NCBI GenBank assembly: GCA_030453005.1
Contig: JAKDLE010000107.1
Span: forward strand, 1 to 7,891
Direction of reading: 5' to 3'
Origin: Pseudonocardia sp.
GTDB taxonomy: Bacteria; Actinomycetota; Actinomycetes; Mycobacteriales; Pseudonocardiaceae
Length of the DNA: 7,891 bases
Under the pieces are notes generated by a model that did no database searches, had not been told where the DNA came from, and worked only from the letters and a program-made list of their open reading frames with translations. Positions 1 to 6,390 of the stretch are shown piece after piece (the first letter of the stretch is position 1; each line of letters begins with the position of its first letter). Position numbers and translations under genes: made by a program.

Positions 1-612
1 CTCGGGGTGGTGCTGCTGCTGTCGCGGTGGGTCCGCTCGGGGGTGGTGCTGCTCATCGTCGGCGTGATGCTGGGGTCACTGGCCACCGCCGGGGTCAGCC
101 TGCTGCTCACCGTCATCGACCCGCAGCGTGCCCAGCAGTTCATCGCCTGGGGCCTGGGCAGCTTCTCCGGCACCACCGCGGTCGACTTCGCGATCTTCGC
201 GCCCGTCGTCGCGCTCGGGCTGGTGGTCGCGCTCGCCGGGGTCAAGGCGCTCAACGCCCTGCTGCTGGGTGAGGACTACGCCCGCAGCGTCGGCGTGCGG
301 ATCGGCCGGGTGCGGCTGGTGATCCTGCTGTCCTCGGCGGTGCTGGCCGGGGTGGTCACCGCGTTCTGCGGGCCGGTGGCGTTCCTCGGGATGGCGGTGC
401 CGCACCTCGCGCGCCTCGCCGCGGGCACCTCCGACCACCGCGTCCTGCTGCCCACCGCGCTGCTCACCGGGGCGTGCGTCGCGCTGGTCTGCGCGGTGGT
501 GTCGCACCTGCCCTGGCTGTCCGGGCCCATCCCGGTCAACGTGATCACCTCCGTGGTCGGGGCGCCGGTCGTCATCGCGGTGCTGCTGCGCAGCAGGCTG
601 GTGAGCCCGTGA
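1..612 (+). CDS. FecCD-family iron-chelate/cobalamin ABC permease (5' partial)
   Basis: The reading frame is open from the first base and ends at TGA 610-612, so about 203 C-terminal residues are present and the start lies outside the window. The protein is a string of hydrophobic membrane helices. It carries the FecCD-family pattern: a Leu-Leu-Gly-Glu-Asp-Tyr-Ala segment near 268-285, the GPVAFLGMAVPHLAR loop (about 370-414) that contacts the ATPase, and the C-terminal PVNVITSVVGAPVV segment. By family knowledge it is a membrane half of an importer for ferric siderophores, haem or cobalamin; the substrate cannot be read from this part. Its stop overlaps the ATPase start by four bases (GTGA, 609-612), so the two are translationally coupled in one operon. 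Full-length members have about 330-350 residues. Confidence 0.93.
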   Translation, partial: LGVVLLLSRWVRSGVVLLIVGVMLGSLATAGVSLLLTVIDPQRAQQFIAWGLGSFSGTTAVDFAIFAPVVALGLVVALAGVKALNALLLGEDYARSVGVRIGRVRLVILLSSAVLAGVVTAFCGPVAFLGMAVPHLARLAAGTSDHRVLLPTALLTGACVALVCAVVSHLPWLSGPIPVNVITSVVGAPVVIAVLLRSRLVSP

Positions 613-1373
613 GGGGCCTGGCCCTGCGGGGCCTCGACGTCGGCCACCGCCGCGTCCCCGTGCTGTCCGACATACACCTGCACGCGGAGCCCGGTGAGCT
701 CACGGTGCTGCTCGGCCCCAACGGCACCGGCAAGTCGACGCTGCTGCGCACGGTCGCGGGCCTGCTCCCCCCGCTGCGCGGCGCCGCCGCCCTGCACGGC
801 ACGGACCTCACCGCCCTGCGCCCCGAGCAGCGCGCGCGGCGCGTCGCCGTGGTGCTCACCGAGCGCGTCGACGCCGCGCTGCTCACGGCGCGCGAGCTCG
901 TCGCGCTGGGCAGGCACCCGCACACCGGCGCCCGCGGCACCCTGCGCCCGAGGGACCACACCGCCGTCGACGACGCCCTGCACGCCGTCCGCGCCTGCCC
1001 GCTGGCCCACCGCCGCGTCGCCCGTCTGTCCGACGGCGAGCGCCAGCGGATCCTCATCGCCCGGGCGCTGGCGCAGGACCCCGAGTTGCTGCTCCTCGAC
1101 GAGCCCACCGCGTTCCTCGACGCCCCGTCGCGGGTCGCCGTCACCGGCCTGCTGCGGCGGCTGGCCCACGAGCGCGGCATGGTGGTGGTGGCCTCGACCC
1201 ACGACGTCGAGCTCGCGCTGCGCGTCGCCGACCGGGCCTGGCTGCTCGACCGCGACGGCGGGGTCCGCTCCGGTCCGCCCGCCGAGCTCGTCGTCGACGG
1301 CGCGGTCGGCCGGGCCTTCGACAGCGACGAGCTGCACTTCGACGCGGCCGCGGGCACGTTCGTCATGAGCTGA
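609..1373 (+). CDS. FecE-type ABC transporter ATP-binding protein
   Basis: A 254-residue ATPase that powers the adjacent FecCD permease, acting at the cytoplasmic face of the membrane. Motifs from the GTG at 609: Walker A GPNGTGKST (36-44), signature LSDGERQR (140-147, Asp where LSGGQ has Gly), Walker B LLLLDEP (160-166) with catalytic Glu165, D-loop FLD (169-171) and H-loop His198 (STHD). The segment where the Q-loop glutamine is expected reads VVLTER (81-86), with no Gln; I recall the same variant in some FecE homologues. The GTG start is chosen because it overlaps the permease stop as GTGA and because the protein then begins just before the first beta strand. Longer versions of the frame run back into the permease gene and are not credible. 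A metal-chelate substrate is inferred from family only. Confidence 0.93.
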   Translation: MRGLALRGLDVGHRRVPVLSDIHLHAEPGELTVLLGPNGTGKSTLLRTVAGLLPPLRGAAALHGTDLTALRPEQRARRVAVVLTERVDAALLTARELVALGRHPHTGARGTLRPRDHTAVDDALHAVRACPLAHRRVARLSDGERQRILIARALAQDPELLLLDEPTAFLDAPSRVAVTGLLRRLAHERGMVVVASTHDVELALRVADRAWLLDRDGGVRSGPPAELVVDGAVGRAFDSDELHFDAAAGTFVMS

Positions 1374-1433
1374 GCGCGCCTCACTCTGCGACGCCGCTGG
1401 AATCCGGGCGCGGTCGGTGGTTGGGTGCTCACC

Positions 1434-1757
1434 ATGATCTTCATCGCCATCAAGGTCGACATTCGTCCCGAGAAGCGCGACGACTGGCTCGCGGGCATCG
1501 CCGCCTACACAGCCGACGTCCGGGCCGAGGCGGGCAACCTCGCCTTCGACTGCTTCGAGAGCCTCGACACCCCGAACCAGTACTCGATCCTGGAGTCCTT
1601 CGCCGACTCCGACGCGGGCGCGGCCCACGTCGCCACCGACCACGCCAAGAGGTTCTTCGAGTGGTTCCCCACCGTCGTCAGCGCGACGCCGAAGATCGTC
1701 TACCAGGAGCTCGAGGGCGAGGGCTGGGGGGAGATGGCGGAGGTCAAGCCCGTCTGA
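1434..1757 (+). CDS. Antibiotic biosynthesis monooxygenase (ABM/YgiN-like) domain protein
   Basis: A 107-residue cytosolic protein that is a single ABM-type ferredoxin-like fold. It has the usual order: an N-terminal strand (MIFIAIKVDIRPEKR), a helix, NLAFDCFESLDTPNQYSILE in the middle, then AHVATDHAKRFFEWFP and a C-terminal strand. Such small proteins form dimers and include quinol monooxygenases, haem-degrading enzymes and many of unknown substrate; nothing here fixes the substrate. ATG 1434 starts directly at the first strand. GTG 1425 in the same frame, adding three residues, is an alternative, and neither has a strong Shine-Dalgarno. It lies 60 bp after the ABC ATPase and 66 bp before glgX on the same strand. 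A link with iron or haem uptake is possible but unproven. Confidence 0.82.
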   Translation: MIFIAIKVDIRPEKRDDWLAGIAAYTADVRAEAGNLAFDCFESLDTPNQYSILESFADSDAGAAHVATDHAKRFFEWFPTVVSATPKIVYQELEGEGWGEMAEVKPV

Positions 1758-1814
1758 CGCCACCACGATCAGCGGACCGGGCGGAAGCCGGATAGAAAGA
1801 CGCCTTCGCTTCTT

Positions 1815-1819
1815 GGAGG
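1815..1819 (+). promoter_or_regulatory. Ribosome binding site of glgX
   Basis: GGAGG ends four bases before the GTG at 1824. A second GTG two bases earlier (1822) is in another frame, so this site together with the frame fixes the 1824 start. The spacing is on the short side. Confidence 0.7.
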
Positions 1820-1823
1820 TCGT

Positions 1824-3932
1824 GTGCACATCTGGCCCGGTTCGCCGTACCCGCTCGGTTCGCGGTTCGACGGGGGCGGCACCAACTTCTCGATCTTCTC
1901 GGAGGTCGCCGAGCGGATCGAGCTGTGCCTGTTCGACGAAGCGGGCACCGAGACGCGGGTGACCCTGCCCGAGCGCGACGGGCTCGTCTGGCACGGCTAC
2001 CTGCCGCAGGTGTGGCCCGGGCAGCGCTACGGCTACCGCGTGCACGGCCCCTACGACCCCGCGGCCGGGCTGCGCTGCAACCCCTCGAAGCTGCTGCTCG
2101 ACCCGTACGCGCAGGCGATCGACGGCGAGTACCGGTGGGACCAGGCGCTGTTCTCCTACGACTTCGGCGACCCCGGCTCCTACAACGACACCGACTCGGC
2201 GCCGTACGCCAGCAAGGCGGTGGTGATCAACCCGTACTTCGACTGGGTGGGCGACCGACCCCTGCGCGTGCCCTACAACGAGACCGTCATCTACGAGGCG
2301 CACGTCCGTGGGATGACGATGCGGCACCCGGGCATCCCGGCCGACGTCCGCGGTAGCTACGCCGCCATCGCGCACCCGGCGATGATCGCGCACTTCCGCA
2401 AGCTCGGCGTGACCGCGGTCGAGCTGATGCCGGTGCACCAGTTCGTGCACGACTCCACGCTCGACGAGAAGGGCCTGCGCAACTACTGGGGCTACAACAC
2501 CATCGGCTTCTTCGCCCCGCACAACGGCTACGCAGGCTTCGGTACCCGCGGCGAGCAGGTGTACGAGTTCAAGACGATGGTCCGCTCGCTGCACCGGGCG
2601 GGTATCGAGGTGATCCTCGACGTGGTCTACAACCACACGGCCGAGGGCAACCACATGGGCCCGACGCTGTCCTTCCGCGGCATCGACAACCAGGCCTACT
2701 ACCGCCTGGTCGACGGCGACGAGAAGCACTACTACGACACCACCGGCACCGGCAACAGCCTCAACGTCCGCCATCACGAGTCGCTGCGGCTGCTCATGGA
2801 CTCGCTGCGGTACTGGGTCACCGAGATGCACGTCGACGGGTTCCGGTTCGACCTGGCGTCGTCGTTGGCCCGGGAGTTCCACTCCGTCGACCGCCTCTCG
2901 GCGTTCTTCGACCTGGTCAACCAGGACCCGGTCGTCAGCCAGGTGAAGCTGATCGCCGAGCCGTGGGACGTCGGCGAGGGCGGCTACCAGGTGGGCGGGT
3001 TCCCCCCGCTGTGGACGGAGTGGAACGGGATGTACCGCGACACGATCCGCGACTTCTGGCGCGGCGAGCCGGGCACGCTCGGCGAGTTCGCCGCCCGCTT
3101 CACCGGCTCGTCGGACCTCTACGAGGCCGACAACCGCCGCCCGATCGCCTCGATCAACTTCGTCACCGCGCACGACGGCTTCACCCTCAACGACCTGGTC
3201 TCCTACAACGACAAGCACAACGAGGACAACGGCGAGGACAACAACGACGGCGAGAGCCACAACCGGTCGTGGAACCACGGCGCCGAGGGCGACACCGACG
3301 ACGCCGCGGTGCACACGCTGCGCGAACGGCAGAAGCGCAACATCCTCACCACGCTGCTGCTCTCCCAGGGTGTCCCGATGATCGCCCACGGCGACGAGCT
3401 GGGCCGCACCCAGCGGGGCAACAACAACGTCTACTGCCAGGACAACGAGCTGAGCTGGGTCGACTGGGAGTCCGCCCGCGACAACGAGGTGCTCACCGAC
3501 TACACCGCGCGCGCGGCCCGGCTCCGCGCCGCCCACCCGATCTTCCGCAGGAAACGGTTCTTCCAGGGCCGCCCGATGCGCGGCTCGGGCGACAGCGACA
3601 TCTCCTGGCTGCGCCCCGACGGGCGGCACATGAGCGACGAGGACTGGGACAGCGGACGCCTCACCCTCGCGGTGTTCCTCAACGGCCAGGGCATCCCCGA
3701 CACCGACGCGCTCGGCGAGCGGATCGTCGACGACTCGTTCCTGCTGCTGATCAACAGCCACCACCAGCAGCACACGTTCACGTTGCCCGACGAGAGCTAC
3801 GGCAAGGCCTGGCAGGTCGTCCTCGACACCGCCGACCCGCTGCTCGCCACCACCCGACGCCGTTCGACCACCCCCGGCGGCAGACTCCGGGTGCCGAGCC
3901 GGTCCATGCTCGTCCTGCGGTGCCGCTACTGA
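1824..3932 (+). CDS. glgX: Glycogen debranching enzyme GlgX (GH13 isoamylase type)
   Basis: A 702-residue cytosolic enzyme that hydrolyses alpha-1,6 branches in glycogen, usually the short stubs left by phosphorylase, releasing malto-oligosaccharides. It opens with the family N-terminal segment (IWPGSPYPLGSRFDGGGTNF) leading into a CBM48-like domain (about 10-110), followed by the GH13 barrel. The four conserved regions are present: DVVYNH (Asp266), GFRFDLAS with nucleophile Asp343, IAEPWD with acid/base Glu379, and TAHDGF with His450 and Asp451. The C-terminal beta domain ends normally. Length matches actinobacterial GlgX/TreX (about 700). GTG 1824 has a GGAGG four bases upstream. No other glycogen or trehalose gene lies in the window. 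Only the GlgX versus TreX naming is uncertain, since some homologues also transfer glucan chains. Confidence 0.96.
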   Translation: MHIWPGSPYPLGSRFDGGGTNFSIFSEVAERIELCLFDEAGTETRVTLPERDGLVWHGYLPQVWPGQRYGYRVHGPYDPAAGLRCNPSKLLLDPYAQAIDGEYRWDQALFSYDFGDPGSYNDTDSAPYASKAVVINPYFDWVGDRPLRVPYNETVIYEAHVRGMTMRHPGIPADVRGSYAAIAHPAMIAHFRKLGVTAVELMPVHQFVHDSTLDEKGLRNYWGYNTIGFFAPHNGYAGFGTRGEQVYEFKTMVRSLHRAGIEVILDVVYNHTAEGNHMGPTLSFRGIDNQAYYRLVDGDEKHYYDTTGTGNSLNVRHHESLRLLMDSLRYWVTEMHVDGFRFDLASSLAREFHSVDRLSAFFDLVNQDPVVSQVKLIAEPWDVGEGGYQVGGFPPLWTEWNGMYRDTIRDFWRGEPGTLGEFAARFTGSSDLYEADNRRPIASINFVTAHDGFTLNDLVSYNDKHNEDNGEDNNDGESHNRSWNHGAEGDTDDAAVHTLRERQKRNILTTLLLSQGVPMIAHGDELGRTQRGNNNVYCQDNELSWVDWESARDNEVLTDYTARAARLRAAHPIFRRKRFFQGRPMRGSGDSDISWLRPDGRHMSDEDWDSGRLTLAVFLNGQGIPDTDALGERIVDDSFLLLINSHHQQHTFTLPDESYGKAWQVVLDTADPLLATTRRRSTTPGGRLRVPSRSMLVLRCRY

Positions 3933-3987
3933 CGCCTCCCCCCGGCGGGAACGGCGTCCGGACTCGGGGCCCGGAGTGCCGTCCATG

Positions 3988-4038
3988 GCGGTACAGCAGG
4001 AATTCAGCCCTCAACGGGTCGGATTCCTGCTGTACCGC
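3988..4038. terminator. Strong hairpin between convergent genes, likely bidirectional terminator
   Basis: Arms 3988-4003 (GCGGTACAGCAGGAAT) and 4023-4038 are perfect reverse complements over 16 bp. The 19-nt loop can extend the stem with G:T and C:G pairs and a CCC/GGG pair (4008-4010 with 4016-4018) around a 5-nt tip. It lies 56 nt past the glgX stop and 31 nt past the globin stop on the other strand, where a terminator for both is expected. There is no T tract on either side, which is common in actinomycetes. The arms are less GC-rich than the flanks. A dispersed intergenic repeat is an alternative. Confidence 0.75.
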
Positions 4039-4068
4039 ACGGGGTGGCCGCAGCGCCGCCTGCTCAGC

Positions 4069-4641
4069 TCATCCGTGCCGCGGCAGCGAGCCCTGCAACC
4101 GGGGAGCCGGAGCATGGGCGCGCTCCCGGGGCTCGCGGGGCTCCGGGAGCACGGGCAGCGACCGGTCGACGGGGGCCTGCTCGACCGGCTCTCCCTGGTC
4201 GACCGCCTCGGCGCCCGCGATCATGTGCGCGGCGATCCACTGGTAGACCGCGATCCACGACGAGCTCAGTGAGCCCGTGTAGGTCGGCCCGGCGACCTCC
4301 CGCACGGCCCGCGTGAGGGCGTGACCGACGTAGAGGTAGTGCTCGGCCTCGACCCCGTACCGGGTCCGGTGACCGGCCCCGAGGCGGTGCAGTGCGGCCT
4401 CCAGCTCCACCCCGTCGGTGGTGGCGATCACCCGGATGGACCCCAGCAGGGCGTCGGCCATGCTCTGCATCTGGCCGGTCATGTCGGCCGGGAACATCGG
4501 TCGCAGCTGCGGCGCCATCTCGAACAGTTGCGCGTAGAACTCCTCGGCCAGTCGCACCGGCCGGGCGGCCACCGCGCGACACGACGCCTGCACCGTCGCG
4601 ATCACCGCAGGTGACGGGCGTTGTACCGAAGGGCCGATCAT
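4069..4641 (-). CDS. Single-domain globin (flavohaemoglobin-like globin domain) with C-terminal tail
   Basis: A 190-residue protein. Residues about 8-142 form a globin of the flavohaemoglobin/single-domain type: SPAVIATVQAS (helix A), EEFYAQLF with Tyr36 at the expected B10 position, PQLRPMFP with Phe50 at CD1, and LGAGHRTRYGVEAEHYLYVG with proximal haem ligand His91. By family knowledge such globins bind O2 or NO and act in NO detoxification, oxygen delivery or sensing. No FAD/NAD reductase domain follows; instead there is a tail of about 48 residues rich in Pro, Arg and Glu that looks disordered. ATG 4641 is chosen because it lies just before helix A and overlaps the stop of a small upstream ORF (ATGA). 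GTG 4650 is the only nearby alternative in frame. The FAD oxidoreductase fragment upstream may be the relic of a redox partner. Confidence 0.88.
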   Translation of the reverse strand: MIGPSVQRPSPAVIATVQASCRAVAARPVRLAEEFYAQLFEMAPQLRPMFPADMTGQMQSMADALLGSIRVIATTDGVELEAALHRLGAGHRTRYGVEAEHYLYVGHALTRAVREVAGPTYTGSLSSSWIAVYQWIAAHMIAGAEAVDQGEPVEQAPVDRSLPVLPEPREPRERAHAPAPRLQGSLPRHG

Positions 4642-4709
4642 CGGACCCACGTCGAACTGACCACCGAGCTGCCTTCCGTCGAGACGAACCGGCGCTCGTC
4701 TGGCGGCAC
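4638..4709 (-). CDS. Possible 23-codon leader ORF coupled to the globin
   Basis: A GTG at 4709-4707 is preceded by a near-perfect AGGAGG (4720-4715) with a 5-nt spacer. The frame (MPPDERRFVSTEGSSVVSS then TWVR) ends at TGA 4640-4638, which overlaps the globin ATG as ATGA. It is the best ribosome binding site near the globin, whose own ATG has only a weak one, so the globin may be translated by coupling from this ORF. I do not recognise the peptide. It could instead be the original globin N terminus cut off by a frameshift, or chance. Confidence 0.4.
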   Translation of the reverse strand: MPPDERRFVSTEGSSVVSSTWVR

Positions 4710-4754
4710 CGGCTCCTCCTCTATCGGTCTCGGGGCCCCCGGTGTTGCACGGAT

Positions 4755-4770
4755 CCCGACCGAAAATCCC
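4755..4770 (-). promoter_or_regulatory. Weak DosR/DevR-like box upstream of the leader ORF and globin
   Basis: Read on the minus strand, GGGATTTTCGGTCGGG resembles the GGGAC-N-GTCCC type palindrome bound by DosR/DevR hypoxia regulators, with a good left half and a poor right half. It sits about 46 nt upstream of the leader GTG (4709), in the roughly 157 bp between the reductase relic and the globin. The surrounding stress genes make such control plausible, but the match is imperfect and no -10/-35 is clear. Confidence 0.2.
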
Positions 4771-4798
4771 GCGGCCCGGGTGGGGAGACGAACGACGC

Positions 4799-5365
4799 TC
4801 AGGCGCGGACGAGCCGGACCAGTGGGATGTCCGGGTCGGCGAGCTGCGCGGCGTCCGCGCGCCGGAGCGGATCAGCTCCTGGATCGGCGTCGTCACGTCC
4901 CAGACGTTGACGTTCATCGCGGCGACCGAACGACCACCGTGCAGTACGGCAGGCCCCGACCCCCACGACGATCACGTCGGCGTCCAGCCTGGTGCCGTCG
5001 GCCGGCACCACCGAACCGGCGGTGACCTCGGCACCGGCGGCGCGGGCGGCCGCGGCGGTCTCCAGCCCGATCCACCCCGCACCGATGATCACAACCCGGC
5101 TGCCCGGGCGGAACGCCGTGCGCAGGTGGGTGCTGTCGTCGAGGGTGCGCAGGTAGTGCACCCCCGCGAGGTCCGAGCCGGGCACCGAGAGCCTGCGCGG
5201 GGTGGCCCCGGTCGTGAGGAGCAGCTTGTCGTACCGCAGGCGGCCGCCCTCGGCGGTCACGACCTCGTGGGCGCGGCGGTCGATCGCGGTCGCCGTCGTG
5301 TCGATGCGCGACTCGATCCGGTGTTCGGCGTACCAGTCCTGGGGGTGCACGAACACCGCGTCCGG
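4799..5365 (-). pseudogene. FAD-dependent pyridine nucleotide-disulfide oxidoreductase (ferredoxin/rubredoxin reductase type), remnant
   Basis: About 189 codons remain of a family of about 400. The relic starts abruptly inside the protein ([15 protein letters not shown]), so the N-terminal FAD Rossmann motif is gone. It continues through LRYDKLLLTTGATPRRL and the NAD(P)-binding VVIIGAGWIGLETAAAARAAG. Near 5005-5020 the sequence jumps from GAEVT to the ADGTRLDADVIVVGVG segment, losing roughly 45 residues. Near 4940-4955 it jumps again, changing frame, to LHGGRSVAAMNVNVWDV, losing most of the interface domain. A further frameshift near 4850-4865 precedes the end (ADAAQLADPDIPLVRLVRA, TGA 4801-4799). 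The intact enzyme would pass electrons from NAD(P)H to a ferredoxin-like partner. It is not expected to work. The losses are judged from recalled family sequences, so block sizes are approximate. Confidence 0.82.
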
Positions 5366-5385
5366 TCGACCCTGTCTCGGTCGAC
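5365..5385. repeat. 7-bp inverted repeat at the folE/reductase junction
   Basis: GTCGACC (5365-5371) and GGTCGAC (5379-5385) are perfect reverse complements separated by 7 nt. Because GTCGAC is itself palindromic it is also a direct repeat. It lies between the last folE-like codon (5392) and the first reductase-like codon (5365), in DNA that resembles neither gene. Confidence 0.55.
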
Positions 5386-5391
5386 ACCGCC

Positions 5392-5565
5392 CTGCAGGTG
5401 GTTCTGCAGCCAGTCCGCGACCTGCTTGGTCAGCCGCTCCTGGACCTGGGGGCGACGGGCGAACAGCTCGACCACCCGCGCGAGCTTGGACAGGCCGAGG
5501 ATCCGGTGCCCGGGCAGGTACCCGACGTGGGCGACACCCACGAACGGCAGCATGTGGTGCTCGCA
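5392..5565 (-). pseudogene. folE: GTP cyclohydrolase I (FolE) internal fragment
   Basis: One frame on the minus strand reads [18 protein letters not shown], then [20 protein letters not shown] and [20 protein letters not shown]. This is the highly conserved core of GTP cyclohydrolase I, the first enzyme of folate/tetrahydropterin synthesis, including the zinc-binding Cys-Glu-His-His. The roughly 100 residues normally before CEHH are replaced by USP sequence. The residues after HLQ, including the second zinc Cys and the active-site end, are replaced by the reductase relic. Only about 58 codons remain of about 190-220, so no activity is possible. There is no start codon or ribosome binding site of its own. 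The conservation of the retained core suggests the loss is recent. Confidence 0.85.
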
Positions 5566-6006
5566 CGGCCACCAGCGGAACTCCCCGGGCCGCGGCGGCC
5601 TCGAAGGCGAAGACGACCGCCTCCTCGCTGGTCGGGGACCCGTCGATCCGGCCGAGGCCGCTGTCGCCGATCACGACGAGCTGGGCGCGACGTGCCTGGT
5701 CACCGAGGACCGGGATGGCGTGCCCGACGACGAGCTCCTGCTCCACCTCGATATCGGGGTCTCCCGCCCGGCCGTCTCCGCTGCCTCGGCGAGGCGGCTG
5801 CGGGTCTGTTCGAGGAGGATCTCGCGCTAGGCCCCGCCCAGAGCCGGGTGGGCGACCTGGTCCGCCTCCCAGCCGGACGCGGACACCAGCCGGAGCAGCG
5901 CGCGTCGCCGTCGGGCCTCCGCCGCGCCCCAGCGCGCGGCGCGGAGTGCGCTGTCCGAGCCGTCGATCCCGACGACCACAGTCGGTCGGTTGACCTGTGT
6001 GTTCAT
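5564..6006 (-). pseudogene. Two-domain universal stress protein, broken
   Basis: The start is intact: ATG 6006-6004 with GAGGAG (6019-6014) seven bases upstream and the typical PTVVVGIDGSDSALRAARW nucleotide-binding opening. The frame stops at TAG 5829-5827 after 59 residues. The same frame resumes with REILLEQTRSRLAEAAE, so the stop probably replaced a Tyr codon. A one-base loss at the run of four G (plus strand 5756-5759) then shifts the frame to PDIEVEQELVVGHAIPVLGD and [18 protein letters not shown]. At about 5645 GLGRI is joined directly to [21 protein letters not shown], which is the beginning of a second USP domain; the end of domain 1 is deleted. The gene is then cut off at the folE fragment. 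Intact two-domain USPs have about 290 residues. The gene follows the AhpD-like gene by 39 bp. Confidence 0.85.
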
Positions 6007-6045
6007 GTGGTTGCTCCTCGGGCACGCCGGCGGCCCGGTACCGGT

Positions 6046-6390
6046 TCACCCATCGCGGTCCGGCGGCTCGTCGGCGAGGGTGTGCAGAGCGAGGGTCGAA
6101 TGGGCGTACGCGCCCCCGGCCCGCATCTCGGCGGCCACCCAGATCGCCTCCATGACCTCCTCATCGCTCGCACCGTGACGACGGGCGAGCTTGGTGTGCC
6201 CCGTGATGCAGTAGGGGCACTGCGTGACGTGCGCCACCGCCACGGCGACGAGCTGTTTCGTCTTCTTCGACAGTGCACCCTCGGCGAAGACCGCCCGACT
6301 GAAGCCCTCGAACGCGTCGTTGATCTCCGGGGCCAGCTCCTTGCGGCGTGCGGCGAGCTCGGGTGTCACGGCGGGGTAGGCATCGGTCAT
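6046..6390 (-). CDS. Carboxymuconolactone decarboxylase family protein (AhpD-like, CxxC)
   Basis: A 114-residue cytosolic protein of the CMD/AhpD fold. It has LSKKTKQLVAVAVAHVTQCP followed by YCITGH, giving the redox motif Cys58-x-x-Cys61 with His65 three residues on, as in AhpD-type peroxidase partners. The rest (HTKLARRHGASDEEVMEAIWV) is also typical. Members with CxxC usually work as thiol reductants or peroxidases rather than as decarboxylases; the true substrate is unknown. ATG 6390 is preceded by AGGGAGAG (6402-6395), four bases away, and overlaps the stop of the upstream USP by four bases (ATGA), so translation is coupled. It is downstream of DUF488 and USP genes and upstream of the broken USP. 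Confidence 0.92.
   Translation of the reverse strand: MTDAYPAVTPELAARRKELAPEINDAFEGFSRAVFAEGALSKKTKQLVAVAVAHVTQCPYCITGHTKLARRHGASDEEVMEAIWVAAEMRAGGAYAHSTLALHTLADEPPDRDG

Noticed and set aside
276..3986. A 1236-codon open frame on the minus strand opposite the ABC, ABM and glgX genes
   Set aside because: It is the antisense shadow of well-recognised plus-strand genes; high GC makes stop codons rare in that frame. Its sequence is low-complexity Val/Arg/Glu/Asp-rich with no family resemblance.
4069..4917. A longer globin of 282 residues starting at MNVNVWDV
   Set aside because: The N-terminal part is the end of the reductase relic in one frame followed by non-coding-looking sequence; the globin fold begins near the ATG at 4641.
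4799..6049. A 416-codon open minus-strand frame that could be called one chimeric protein
   Set aside because: It begins inside the AhpD-like gene, reads the USP start and folE in wrong frames, and joins USP and reductase remnants by chance. It has no ribosome binding site of its own.
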